From Acephala macrosclerotiorum (lineage: Eukaryota; Ascomycota; Leotiomycetes; Helotiales; Mollisiaceae), in contig MU119219.1 of NCBI GenBank assembly GCA_014904845.1, positions 372,001-436,000 on the forward strand: a DNA stretch of 64,000 nt, given 5' to 3'. The number at the start of each line of letters is the position of its first letter. Position 1 is the first letter of the stretch. The translations under genes were made by a program, and so were the position numbers. The notes under the pieces are model-generated. The model made no database searches. It worked only from the letters and a program-made list of their open reading frames with translations, and was not told the DNA's origin. Shown here piece after piece: positions 1-11,730 of this stretch.

Positions 1-419
1 CGATCTTTGCTGGCCAGCCCGCACGACACTGGACCGTTTCGGGTCACACCTCGGCCCGCCATGCAGCACTTTGCATATTGCGAGCGCTCGCAGAAACATT
101 CACCAATAGGAGCTTTTACACGCTATTACACACCAATTTTGAGAAAGAATGACTGGACGTTGTATCTTTAATTTCTCAACCAAGAATGACCCAATGTCAA
201 GGACTCGACTCCTCCATGAAGAAGCGATCGTTAAAGCGAAGAGCCCACGGATTCTCTCAATTCCACAGGATTTTGGAATAAGAAAATGTTCCAGGCCATG
301 ATAATCGTTAATTTTTTTTAGACTTTTTCAATTAGTCCTGGCAGAAAGGGTAAGTTTCTACTTGTCCTGTCATCTATCGGCGATCAAGCATATAGACAAT
401 ACGTTTAACTAATATCAAA
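1..419. other. Upstream intergenic region
   Basis: No open reading frame with coding character is visible. It lies directly upstream of the first zinc-finger gene and presumably holds its promoter; no specific element could be assigned. Confidence 0.4.
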
Positions 420-2218
420 ATGCTATACAGAATTGAAGAGATGGAGAATTCTGTCTACCAACAGCTGTGGGGATGCTGCCGTTGTCCTTTCGGGTCAGCA
501 GGCAGCTTTGGCTTGCCAAGCTTCATTGACTTTTGTACCGAATGTCAACACAGAAGATGTCCTGACTGTCCAAGGGAACGACAAAAGACTCTATTCCATG
601 ATGTGCGACTATGTCCTCAATCATTTCAATTGAACAATTCTACAGAGTCTTATCCAGGCACTGCCACCAATGGAATTTTCACAGTTCCCAGCACCACGCA
701 GTTTATTCCTCAGTCTCATGTAGGATCACTCAGAGACTATCAGCAGGAAGCTCAGGAAGCCGAAGACATGAGAGAGCGGCAGCGTCCGAGGAGGAAAAGG
801 TCACATAAACACGCTTCAGCTTCAAAAACGACCTCTGGGAATACTTTCGCTTGTCATTTTTGCAAGCGGAGTCCTCAACAATATAATCCATGGGCAGGAG
901 ACGACCGATACCTGAAATGTCTGTATCCAAAACCTGATGGTCTGCGGCGAATCAAGTACGTCACGCGAATTGTCTTTCGTATGATTGATACGGCTAACAC
1001 ATACTCCGATAGAGATCATTTCAACCAGATGCATTTACTCCCCTACTTCAGATGCATTAGATGTTATACAATGTTCGAGGACGAGAACGATCTCCACTCG
1101 CACGAGTATTCTACAACTTGCATTTCAGCACCGTCGCCTCCGCTTGACGGCATTGATATTGGTCAAATGAGACGGATTGATGTTGTGCTCAAGGCCAGAA
1201 CCGACAAATGGAAAACCGATGCAGAGAAATGGCTCGACATCTGGGCAATATTATTTCCTGGTACTCGGCCACCCAAAAGTCCATGTCAGTCTGGACCATT
1301 TACACTTTCTAACATCTCTGCTGATTACTCTTAGACAGCGAGCCTCCTCTATGGAGCCCTGCAGCTATTCTATCCGAAGTCGAATACACGATAGAACTCA
1401 AATACGAATTACATTTGTTGAAACGGAGCGAGGAGAGTCACCGCATTTGGATGGACATCTTCAAGGAAGCCCTCGACACGGTCCTGGAATCGTACGAAGA
1501 GATCAAAGATGATCCCCAGTCGATAGAAGATATTGCGGACATAGGCGACATGAAACAGTTCGATTTAAATGACTTTCGCCAAAGAGGAGAATGTAAAGCG
1601 GAATCGGCCCTAAAGGAAGACGAGCAAGATCCGACTCAGGATTCCCCCAAACCGGACGCACATGCTCTATGGGAATTTGAAGATTTTGTTCATTCGAGCC
1701 CATCAATGGACTTCCAAGGTAACGATTTCCTGAATCCTGACGAGCAGTCTTTCCCACCAGTCTACTTGCCTCCACCATCCGTCACTGAGTCCTCTCCTAA
1801 GGAAGAAGCAAAGACGAAGGCACTTTCAGCATCCAACTATGATGCCTCATTCTACACGCAAAATACGGTCGCCATTAATTCGAGTTCATGTGAACCACCA
1901 AAAGGTCTCAATATTGACAACACAGAGCTCACTTTCGACGATCTTTTGACTTCCATCCAATGTCCAGAATTCGAATCACGTGAAAGTGTGGCAGAGATCA
2001 TGGACTTTCCCTCTCTTTTCGAGGCCGAGGACTACGATTCTATCCCCAGATTTGGAGACGACTTCGAAAATGGGATAGAACCCTACATCGATACTCTTGA
2101 CATGGAAGGGCTCCTAGCCTATGAATCGCGACAACCGAATGCCAACGGCCCGATCAGCCACATTCGGGACATGAACAAGGGCTTGAAGGGGAGATATGAA
2201 TACGACGGGTCGATGTAG
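420..2218 (+). CDS. Fungal C2H2-like zinc-finger protein, copy 1 of a tandem pair
   Basis: Model with three exons, 420..955, 1013..1284 and 1335..2218, giving 563 residues. Both introns (57 and 50 bp) start with GT, end in TAG and carry CTAAC branch sites; the first is a multiple of three and keeps the frame open if retained. An N-terminal Cys cluster (WGCC.C near residues 17-22, then C..C.H..C..C to residue 50) looks like a zinc ribbon. A second zinc-binding block starts with C145-x2-C148 followed by KR.PQQY, and after splicing continues with a DHF..MHL segment and C..C....F...L..H. A further motif, EKWLDIW.ILFPG..PP, precedes a long acidic tail. These blocks together define a family expanded in filamentous ascomycetes, with the family consensus ACPFYKRDP..Y. 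The biochemical role is unknown; nucleic-acid binding is inferred from the zinc-finger layout. The next gene is a paralog. The start could also be the Met eight codons downstream. Confidence 0.75.
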
Positions 2219-2310
2219 GATGGCGCATGAAAGTGGCTGGGATAAACACCTGAGATTGGTTCACTGAACCCAGCATTGAGTTCGGCATCCCATTGGCTGT
2301 CGCTGATTTC

Positions 2311-2324
2311 TGCGAAACTTCGCA
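2311..2324. repeat. TGCGAA-NN-TTCGCA short palindrome
   Basis: A perfect inverted repeat with 6-bp arms and a 2-nt spacer, lying between the two zinc-finger genes. The same arms recur in the cluster at 5860-5990, so it may be a solo copy of a small dispersed repeat. Confidence 0.45.
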
Positions 2325-2536
2325 AAAATCCATGTAAGCTTTCCTCGGTCCGTCACCGATCGAAGTCTTGAAAACGTTCCACTCCGACTTTTACACAATG
2401 GAAGAAACAATGCGCACAATCGAAATGACCAAACATCTGACCATCGACGCATCTTTAGAAGCTCACTTCATACCTGTCTTGATTCTGGAAAGAAAGTCAA
2501 ATATTTCTCAATTGATTTCACCAGGGTTGAGCTACA

Positions 2537-5300
2537 ATGCCCCACGATTCCTCAACTTCTTATGGAAGCTATCGATCTTCGAAAAGCAAACCAGGAGACT
2601 CTAAAACCCGGAATTGGCATTGGGAGCAGGTTTGGTTCTGTTGCCAATGTCATCCTTCTGATGGAGCTGGACCCCTGGCAGGTTGGAACGATCACTGCCC
2701 TTGCTGTTCAGGCCCAAGATGCTCGACGTGCACAGTGGAAAATATCAAAGTTTTAGACTGTCGGGGTGACAGTGGTAGTGGTTATGTGGGTGGATCTGCG
2801 CTCCCGTCTGCTCAAACTCCTCGAACACCCCCTTTGCTATTCTCTGAATCAGTCAAGTACGTAGACCCTTCTCCACGACGCAGTTTTCTTGATCTAATAA
2901 TGTCAGAAATGAACCTTCGTCTCATCTGAATGAACATCGGGATGAATTGAAGACAAACTCTCCCCATTCCAACAAGCTGGAGTCTGCAAAAACGCGAATT
3001 GAAGCTTCTAGCACATTGCTGGCATCCTTGTCTGCTTCGGTAGACCAGAATGATTCCTTGGACGGATCTCTGCCTTCAGATGCAAGCAGTGCTATTGCTA
3101 CTATCTTTTCGTTGACCAGTAGCCGTCCTACCACATCGACTGAAGTTTCTTCAAGCCAGGTCAACCTGGAAGTAGCACATACGGCTGCCGCAGACGGGAT
3201 TACGGAGAAAACATCTCAGATCGACCTTTCATCCACGACCGCCGCTGCCGGCCAAGGCTGTTCCAAAAGATTTGAAGCCTTGCATCTGAACCGATTGTCC
3301 GATTCAATTAAGGACAGAGACCCCATTGAACCACCCTGCTTAGACCCACGTGTCTCGTTCGCCAGAGACTTTCGATTGAGTCCAAGCATCGATCTGTCAG
3401 GACCGAGTCTGAGTCTTGCAAAAGACTTTGCGCCCCATCAAATTTCGAGCCCGAGGTCACCCGATCAGTCAGGGGTCTTTACAGATGAAAACAGTTCTAC
3501 GGCTACTGATATGGACTGGGATACTGACAGCCAAGAATCTGGCGATGACGACGCCGAAATGGAACCAGAATGCATATATGAGAGAATAATGCTGCAACAT
3601 CTCGACTTGTGCATATCGACAGCATGCAGACACAACCTGTCATTGGCGGCCATCTTGATTCCTCAGATTCATGCTGTGGTGAGAAGCGGGAACTACAGTG
3701 GACGACGCTACACAACTTCTGCGGCTGGTAGCGGTGGAGAAACAGATGCTGGGGATGGGAATGGATCTTCGAGCAGTCGTGCGGCTGGACCGTCTAGTAA
3801 TCAAGACGCCGCTACCTGTGGGATTTCTAATGGCCAGTCCGGGAAGCGGTCCCGGGAGCCAAACGACCCTGGTCGACCAAACAAACGCCAGAGAAAACCA
3901 CCTGAAGAAGGAACACCACCGACAGATGCTGCTCTCGACGACGGCCCAACCTTTGCATGTCACTTTTACAAGAGGGACCCTGATAAGTACAACAATCGTC
4001 GGAACCGGAAATATACGAATTGTCCTCATCCCACGATTCCACACAATGATCTTCGTCGTCGCTTGAAGTAAGTCTCTGGCCTAGTCCTAAAGGTTCTATA
4101 TCCTAACAAGTAAACCAGAGATCATTTCAAGAACCACCGCCTCACTCAATACGACCGATGCTACAACGATTTCGGGAATGGCAGAGCATTGGTTGAACAT
4201 CATCAATCATTGGACCTATGCGAGAGACAACACTCCTCACTCAAAGAAGGCATCGATGATGGAGAATGGGAAAGGATCTCAAACATTCTCTATAAAAAGA
4301 CCGACAAAGGAAAGTCGGATTTCGAAAAGTGGTTTGACATTTGGAAGATACTTTTCCCTGGCATCGACCCGCCTCAAACGCCTTGTAAGTATGTCACACC
4401 TCCATTGCACTCCATATGAGCTGATTTCAGTGAGGGAATGAGTCTGAAAGTTTGTCTATGGGCCCATTTCCCGACAATGAAGCCATCATAAGAAATTTCG
4501 AGTCAAGACTGGCGACTGGTGTTGATCAAGGAGTCCTACCGCACGACCCTCAATTATATGAGTGCATCCTCAGTATCTTATGCGCCGCACTGGAGACGCA
4601 AAGTCCGAATTCAACAAGTCCGAGGCCGAGAGTCCCGGAAGTAAACGCACAGTCACGTTATGTGTATGACATCAACTCAAGCACAGACACAAATGACAAC
4701 AGTGGTGCTCTCAGTTGGCTCTCTTCAGCACCTAACCAGATGAATGAGGCGACTCGGCCTTCGAATGCGGACAACAGCTTGCAGCTATCAGACTTACAGC
4801 CTGCAGCCGAAAGTGACCACAATCCACCTCCAATTCCAACTGCCTTGAACTCCAGTACCAACGACATTCCTGATCCACAGTCGAATGATCGGACCCCAGA
4901 CTGGGACTCTCTCGGCGTCCCTTACCTCCCGACCAATCCTGATCCACGGACTTCAAACTTTGGATTTGGCTCGTCAGACAACCCATCATTTGATGAAACG
5001 GAGAGGCCGTATGAATACGGCATAACAAATGACGACCTTTGCGACTATCTCAACATCGATACTTTTATGGCTCAAGAATGCATCTTCGACGTATCAGAGA
5101 GCCAAGGCGATGCTTTCGGATTCTATCACAAACGAGAGGAGTTTTTAAGTAGAGGCGAGACTATGACCGATCTGAGCTCAATATTGGAACCAGAGCTGGA
5201 GAACCTTGGCCCGGCATATCTCGAGCCAAGGGATACATTTTCTCGGAAGGGCCGACATAAGACATTGAAGGAACAATTCAGATTGGATTTTGGAGGTTGA
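2537..5300 (+). CDS. Fungal C2H2-like zinc-finger protein, copy 2 of a tandem pair
   Basis: Model with four exons, 2537..2856, 2907..4067, 4119..4384 and 4435..5300, giving 870 residues; introns are 50, 51 and 50 bp. It has the same domain order as the upstream gene: an N-terminal ribbon (FCCQC...C.CC...C..C), a long Ser/Thr-rich linker, the FACHFYKRDPDKY block, an LRRRLK-DHF junction split by an intron at the same place as in copy 1, an EKWFDIW.ILFPG.DPP motif, and an acidic C-terminal tail. Two things are odd. The second finger reads YDRCYNDF, so one of the Cys pair expected by the family is missing. The last intron works only with the acceptor at 4434; the nearer AG at 4430 gives an immediate stop. 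Function is unknown; DNA or RNA binding is inferred. The start is the first Met in frame ahead of the ribbon and could be upstream. Confidence 0.7.
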
Positions 5301-5859
5301 AATAATTTGTACACCTGCTACCTTTACAAAAGCTGTCTAAACCTCATACCAGACCTATTCAGCCTCAAGCATTAACCATCTCACTATCCTGTCACCAGAG
5401 AGTCCGTCACCACTACAAACATCATCATGAGCACGTGACAGCTTAGTCCTACATTCTTACTGACCTGGAACCTGCAAGGGAAGGCGCCACCCAATCATGA
5501 GAGGCTCAGTTTCCATAACCTGAATATCATTAGTGATTGAGGGCTAAAGTTGCGTGAATCTTACCAGAGTCACCGGGATGAGGGACTGGACGTGGTTGAT
5601 CGGTGCCCTGAGAAGTGGGCTGTTCATCTGTGGCACTGAAACCTAAAAGAAGCTTGCCGGTCTGCATCGTAAATTCAAGTCCTGAGGTACAGGGGGGGCG
5701 TCAAAGCTCTGGTAGAAACTCGTTTGTATAATGGTATGTGTTTCCAGGTTGCTGGACTTGATTGAATATGAGTTCGTCTCAGTGCATTTTGCGAAAGAAA
5801 GTCATGAACCAGATATATATCTATGGGATCCCGCTCCTGTGATCTTCATTTTTTTTCTA
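5301..5859. other. Intergenic, nothing recognised
   Basis: Downstream flank of the second zinc-finger gene. I see no convincing gene or RNA. Confidence 0.4.
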
Positions 5860-5990
5860 CGCAGAACTTTTTCTGCGAAGTTGCGCAGCGTATTGCTCTT
5901 CGTTCGAAATCCTGCGAAAGTTCGCAGAAAGTACGGATGTCGACCAAGTCTCTCGCTTAGTTTCAGGGGGAAGCGAACATTCGCAGCGAC
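5860..5990. repeat. Cluster of TGCGAA/TTCGCA foldback motifs
   Basis: Four overlapping or adjacent small palindromes built from the same arms: CGCAGAA-CTTT-TTCTGCG at about 5860, CTGCGAAGTTGCGCAG at 5873, CTGCGAAAGTTCGCAG at 5912 (perfect 7-bp arms) and GCGAACATTCGC near 5976. A further copy lies at 2311. This looks like the relic of a foldback or MITE-like element; no target duplication could be defined. Confidence 0.45.
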
Positions 5991-6122
5991 AATCACATTA
6001 TTTGGGATAGTTTCTGCAGAAGACCTGTCTACATTCCGTGCTAATGATCTTCTAGAATAACGTTAGATGCAAAAATATATCAATTATCCTAATCATGGTT
6101 CTCTTCGCAAATTGAATTCCGA

Positions 6123-6345
6123 GCAAGTGGTTCACTTGTCAAGGAGAAAAGGGGCCTCAATCACGTGTTTTAAAACATACAAAGACTGGGTTCAAAACCC
6201 TTCCCGGAAGGCGCAAGTGTCGGGGTATGGTGTAGCGAGCACATCCTTTTAAGGGCCTATAGGGCGATCTTAAGTATATCCTCAAACTTATGGGGCCCCG
6301 CGGGGCGGTTCCAAGTCTTGAGAACCCGCCCTATGGGGCCCTATA
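6123..6345 (+). repeat. Possible tRNA-derived relic plus GC-rich foldback
   Basis: The stretch GGGTTCAAAACCC at about 6188-6200 matches a pol III B box (GTTC-A-A-NN-C), and GAGCAAGTGGTTC at 6121-6133 is a loose A-box-like sequence about 60 nt upstream. A cloverleaf does not close, so it is not called as a tRNA. It is followed by a GC-rich inverted repeat with arms at 6289-6311 and 6323-6345 (GGGGCCCC..GGGCGG type) and a related GGGCCTATAGGGCG at 6253. The whole could be a decayed SINE-like element. Confidence 0.25.
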
Positions 6346-6864
6346 ACGCAGCCTACTTGCAACTGGGTGAGCAACACCTAGATATTTTGCAGAGGGGGGA
6401 TGGAGTAGGTGCAGGGGACAAAAGCTGCTTTGTAACACTTCAGATGAGGACATGTTCATTTTTTTCATCCACACTCTCGTTAAATTTAGATCTGCTTTTC
6501 ATGAACAGAAACTTTCCAATTGCACAAAGAAATCTTCGAGTGACGGAACCTCCATACGTAAGAATTTCTGTCTCAAATGGCTTGACCAGGTACCACCGGA
6601 TGAGAACGTTGCTCTCGATTCATGTTGCTCTGCCTACGGCTATAGGCGGGTACCTCTCTCAATCTTCTAGCCTCGCTCCTTCCGTTCCGGGGACGTGCCT
6701 AACGCAATCAAGTTTACGACCCGACCGAGCTTCGAAAGTGGCAGGAGCAATCGAACTAGTTGGAAACTTCCAATTGTAATTGCTACAGCTTGATTGCTAC
6801 TACGATGATAGCGACTAATTTATGCACGTACAATGCTGTATATTCAATTGGGATACACGGCACG

Positions 6865-8488
6865 TCAGTCCGGGAGAGCTGGAGGTTCAATTATTATCCA
6901 CTTTGGCTCGCCCTTCTTCGGGTCCTCGTTCAACACCTGCAGCGTCCTGCTCCCGCAGAAGCGTCCAGGACCAACCTTCCTCTCAACCTTGCGATATAAA
7001 CCCGTTGGAGTTACCCCTGTCTCATCATATTCCCAGACCGTCTCCATGACTTCATCTCCCGGTTGTTCAAGCCTTCGAGGATTGTGGACTGGCAGACCAG
7101 CAATGCGATTGAGAGCATTGCGTATGAACGGGTACAGTCGCCCCACCCTTCGAGTGTATGGAAGTCACCACAGCGTGCTCAAATCATATGCAACCCTCAC
7201 ATAAGGATTCATGAAAATCCCCGAGTCTGTCGTAACATTGGGCCCATGACGCAGGTACGTCAAGTCCGCATATATGAGGCAGCTTTCGGACGCATCCCAA
7301 AAGAGGTCATGTTCGTACCGAAATCCCAACGCAGACGTCTCAAGACCGTCATTCGTTTCCGAGAACCGTAGATAGAGTGTCTGAAACTAAGCTGCCTCGA
7401 AGGAGGCCATTCCTCCCCAGCAAGCACGAACTCGGACAGCATCTTCCTGGTCCAAGACATCCTGTCTACTGACTGCTTTTCCTGCTGTTGTGACCCATGG
7501 AAAGAAAGGTATACCCATAGCGTAGCCTTCGAGATCTCGTTGCGAACCTGTCGTAGAATTTGAAAGGGTTGATGAAATCTACTGCACATACAACGCCGTA
7601 CTGTGTATGACCCGATTCGTCGGCATGGGTACAGAAGAGGAGTTGGACCGCATCGGTAGGATTGAAGGTAGTGTCGTTGACGAAGAGGAGTTTGTCGAAT
7701 TTGATGGAGGGGTCGAGTTCGATGGGACGTAAGGCTCGATTTCTGACTTTTGCGAGGAAGGCTATTCGTTTGATTCGTGTCTCGCTGTTAAGGAGAGTCA
7801 CTCGAGGGAACTCCTCGAGAGGCAGATGCTCAGACACTAGGGATGCGTTGCCTGAAGGGTTTAGCTCTTAATTCTACTCTGTGGTGACAGACGAAGCGCG
7901 ACTTACAGCTGATCTGTTTTCCAAGTCCTTCAAGTGCTTGTTGGGCAAGAGGATCTGGGTCATTCTCATACACGCTAAGGTGTACATTATCAGGACCAAG
8001 CAAGTGTATCCGCTCTTTGATAGCATTTCCCCATTCCCCTCCTACTAAAATACCTTTGGCGTCATATAAAGTAGCAGAAATGAATACCTTCTCATTATTG
8101 ATGTTTCCTTGACCAGGTTCTGTTGATTCTCTGCAGCTCTTCTCAGTGTCTTGTAATGATCTGGCAGATGGGTGTACGACGGTAGGAAGGTAGCGATGAA
8201 GATGACAACTAGGCAAAGAATACATGTGATTACAGTGACAGCCTAGCATACAGCTCGAGCCAGAAGCCAGCGTGAGCCAATACAGTTGCTGGGCAATCTT
8301 AGGTTGAGTCCTCGACGTGCAGGTTGCAGCTTTTCAGTAAACTTGAATAGCCGATTCCAGAATTGAGTCTACCGGGGAATTCGAGAGATGGGTTTCGGCA
8401 GGGCGAGAGGGTCATTGTCTAAGTCGAAATCCGACGACGATCTCGGGACGAGCTTATATTCTTGGGAACTGTGATGAAGTGGGGCCAT
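6865..8488 (-). pseudogene. Broken CAP59/CMT1-family alpha-1,3-mannosyltransferase gene
   Basis: Intact members are type II Golgi membrane glycosyltransferases of the cryptococcal mannosyltransferase 1 family. Family blocks appear in order on the minus strand: a short cytosolic part from the Met at 8488, a hydrophobic anchor near 8230-8170, NNEKVFISATLYD, a GPDNVHLSVYEND block, SEHLPLEEFPRVTL, FDKLLFVNDTTF, VCAVDFINPFKFYDRFATR, DLEGYAMGIPFFPW, RACWGGMASFEA, DLFWDASESC, TDSGIFMNPYVRVAYD, RLYPFIRNALN and a GPGRFCG end. They do not share one frame. TAG codons sit at 8369-8371 and 8243-8245. Frame breaks lie near 8128 and 7535. Two further stops, TAG at 7387-7389 and TGA at 7165-7167, sit where the family has Trp. 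An intron at 7837..7906 is intact. The two upstream TAGs could be spliced out, but the other four lesions cannot. Most likely a recent pseudogene. Confidence 0.8.
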
Positions 8489-9308
8489 CAACGACGGCGC
8501 CTGTAAAATGAGAGCATGAAAGGGTTGCTTGAATAGATATACGATATTTTTGGCACCCACTATAAAATTACGAGGCGAATGGGAAGGATAAACGAGGGAT
8601 GCTGTTTTTCTGCTGCTGTGTTTTGTTGGCGAACCTGGAGTTGGGGGGAAAGAGGAGCTTCTGCGTATCCTTCCAAACATCGTCACACGGCCTCCAAAGG
8701 CATTCCAACACATGCCGCTGCCAGAGGGTGGTACCAACATCATTCAGCCCATCAGTCTAGTTTGCATCACGAATACTATTCGTTACCATCAAAATGTATA
8801 TTGCACAAGCGACTTAAAACCGACACATTACTACACCTCCTATTGACTAATGGATTTTAGCCATCTATAGAGCAGAAACTCCCACGATACCCTTGAACAT
8901 AGCCGGGTCATAAAACCACACCACAGAACTACCCTTTCAGCTTACAGGCTTACAACCTGCACACAGGCCGTACCCTTGCGCTGATCAAAGGTTCTAAGAT
9001 ATGTCCCACAAGTACGCGTCTAACTCAACGCAAGTGGAAAAAGGATTGCCACGATTGAGAAGAATTTTCTAATGATTGGAAACAATTGCTATCAACAGAG
9101 GACGTCTCGTCTGTCACTATTCCTCGGAACGAACATGATTGAGGGTGCAACAGTGAACATTCAATAAAACAAAAGCTAAGAGTCGAAGACTAAGAAAGAT
9201 TGGCGCAAAATCATGCCAAGAGGTAACGACTGTCCAAATTTAACGAAGCTCGATGACAGCCGAACGAGAGACAAACGTTCGCCTGACGAAATGTACACGG
9301 GTACTAGA
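8489..9308. other. Intergenic, nothing recognised
   Basis: Lies between the mannosyltransferase relic and the secreted-protein gene. It would include the former promoter of the first and the 3' end of the second. No feature could be supported. Confidence 0.4.
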
Positions 9309-10631
9309 TTAGAAGAATCTTCCTCTTCTACGCTTTCTGGCGTTCCCAGCATCGGTCGTCTGCTTCGGCTTAGCTGTCCCTAGCGCAGTCACATCCGCCT
9401 CCTTCATCACCATCACAGTAAACTCCGGCATGCCAGCTGTCAGACTGTAGATATGTGTTCCTATTGTGATTGCTGATCCGTAATACCCCGTGATCGTGGG
9501 GCTCTCATTGGGAACTGTCTCGTATTTGTAGTCAGTCCCGCAAATCGAAGTCATTTTTGGGAGCTCGGAAGTGGTTGCTTTGACGGTAGCAGCGCTTTCA
9601 GAGCTCGTGGTAGCCGTGGTTATGATAACTGGAGACACAGAAGAAGCTGTAGGAGAAACGGAAGCACTGTCTGAAGATATAGTCGAGGTGATTAAGGTGG
9701 AGCTTGACGGGGCCTTAGAGGATGAAGAACCTATACTCGTGAATTCGGATTCTGCAGACGTAGAGACAGAGTCTGTCGTGGTTGATGTAAGCGAGGTGGT
9801 GGGTATAGCAGACGAGCCTGTGGATGTGGCGGGAGGTGAGATGCTATCTGACGAAGAAGTTGAAGAGCCTGGCATATCTCTTGATTGCGTAGAAAAAGTG
9901 GACGAAGTGCCGATTGGAGACACGTCGGAAGACGTTGTCTGATTCAAGAGTTAGCGTCGAACTTGTTTCATGATCAAATGGATTACTGACAGGTGCATAT
10001 GTCACCATGGTAGTGGTTAAGAATGTACTTGTAGTAGCACTTTCAGGGACGAGGGTCGTGACAGTTATGGTCTCCGTGTCAGTCAAAGTCGAACAGCCTG
10101 CAGCTCCACAGCTTGTACTCGTTAATAATGAGGTTGAGAAGCCGATTGATGTTGTTAAAGTGACAATTTTTGTTGTGGTGAGCGTTGTCAGACAAGGTGA
10201 TGGCTCTCCGGCTGCACAAATTGACGCAGTGGTGGTGATAAAATCGGTTTCTGTGGATATGATGGGACCAAGTGAACTTGTTGTAAGGTCCGAGGCGGTA
10301 ATTTTTGATGTCCTAGTCCTTCTATTCGCTGATTCTGTTGTGCTCGCTGTGACGGGTGGTATGGTCTCTGTCCCCGTGGCTGAATAATTAGTTGAGCATA
10401 TCGACCCGTCGAGCGTTGCTCTGACTCACTTGTATGTGTAAATCCATTGGCATCAACAATAGTGCTAGTCCAAGGTGTAAGTTGAGTAGAAGTGCTGACA
10501 CCGGTAAATGTCACCAATACGATGCTTGTATCCATTCCACTGATAATGGAGCTTCCGTCAGCTGCACCATGACTGAATGGGATAGCTGATAACATTGCAA
10601 TCAGCAGAGCTGAAGAAGCATGGAGCCTCAT
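9309..10631 (-). CDS. Secreted Ser/Thr-rich cell-surface-type protein
   Basis: Three exons on the minus strand, 10430..10631, 9991..10379 and 9309..9938, joined by 50- and 52-bp introns with GTGAGT and GTCAGT donors, giving 406 residues. The N-terminus is a clear signal peptide (basic MRLH followed by a hydrophobic run to about residue 22). The body is dominated by Ser and Thr, with TVTT and TTT-type runs expected to be heavily O-glycosylated. The last 80 residues differ: a conserved-looking block around SICGTDYKYETVP and GTHIYSLTAGMPEF, then a basic RKRRRGRFF end. No hydrophobic GPI-attachment tail is seen, so it is predicted to be secreted or wall-associated rather than anchored. No enzyme domain is recognised and the function is unknown. 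Confidence 0.75.
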
Positions 10632-11730
10632 ACTGAGTGTTTTGGAATGTTATTGAAATGGGATGAGCAATACGAGAAGTCGATTAGAAGAAGGCACTGA
10701 GATGACCGTGAAGAGGAGGAGGAGGAGGAGGAGAGGGGCATCGCCGCCTTTTCATAGTATAACTCCCAACATCGTGGCGCGAGAAAGGTGTCAAGATCCT
10801 TTCCCCTCTACCCTTGAGAACAACAATGCAGCCTCTTTTCGGTGACAAAGCCAACAGAATCTCACGTTGGCGACTGCATCTAGATCTAATTCGGATATGA
10901 AAGACTGGTGCGTGAGGTACAGTAACAGCATCCAAGGGCCATGATATGCACCCGAAATATCTCTTTAAGTGCAACAGCGCTGCCTATCTAGACAACATAG
11001 AATCCTTCTGGTAAATGAAGATGCCAATGAGAAAATTTCAGCGCCAACAAATACCAAGCTAGGATCCAAAAGCAGGGCATTTGGACAGATTTTTCAACGT
11101 TCAACCTTGTGACCATGATCCTTCACGGCCTTGCCGCCAACTTCTGTCTCGAGAAATGAAGTTGGATAGTCTAAAGATATTTTTGTAAAAGAAGATTACT
11201 CTCCCAACAGAAGGATTCGTGGTCGAGGCCAGTTTGAATGACCCGATGACAGACTGTCCATGATCCGGGAACAGTCGGGCTGTAGAATTGGGATAAGGGA
11301 AAAGGAGGGCCGGATGCGAAAGTTGATCTGCCGTAGGATACTGAGTGAGAAGAGAGTTCTTTCCTGATGTCTCGAATATTTCACGCAATGACATCGGAGT
11401 GGAAGGAGCATTGGACAGTCATTCGTATCGACATGGGGCGGTGCATATTTCGAAGCGGCAGTTGCAGATGCGGACGTTTCCAAGTTTGGACAAGAACAGC
11501 GGCGCAATCGGACCAAGATAACGGCCTGCAGCGCGCACAAAAGCAGAAGGATCTCCGTCGAGATATTACGCCATGTTGGTGTTGGTGTTTGAGGTATTTT
11601 GGTAGGAGGGATGAAATTGAGAATCTGTTCAGAGCAAATCTGGGGGTGGCTGGAGCGCTAAGGCGCTAGGTAGGTGTGGCTTGTGCTGGAGAACTTCTCC
11701 TGGCCCGGCCGCGCTTCCTTCTTTTCATCA
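10632..11730. other. Intergenic, including a GAG-rich tract
   Basis: Upstream region of the secreted-protein gene. A purine tract of repeated GAG triplets lies at about 10712-10735. Open frames here are short and overlap on both strands; none has coding character. Confidence 0.4.

Noticed and set aside
6181..6240. A tRNA gene around the GGGTTCAAAACCC sequence
   Set aside because: The acceptor and anticodon stems do not pair on either strand; kept only as a possible SINE relic.
5731..6252. Plus-strand frames across the TGCGAA foldback cluster
   Set aside because: The frames are formed by repeat sequence and carry no protein-like features.
8170..8371. A single intron removing both upstream TAG codons of the mannosyltransferase
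   Set aside because: GTAGAC...TAG could be spliced, but the intervening frame is protein-like and holds part of the membrane anchor, and the downstream lesions would remain.
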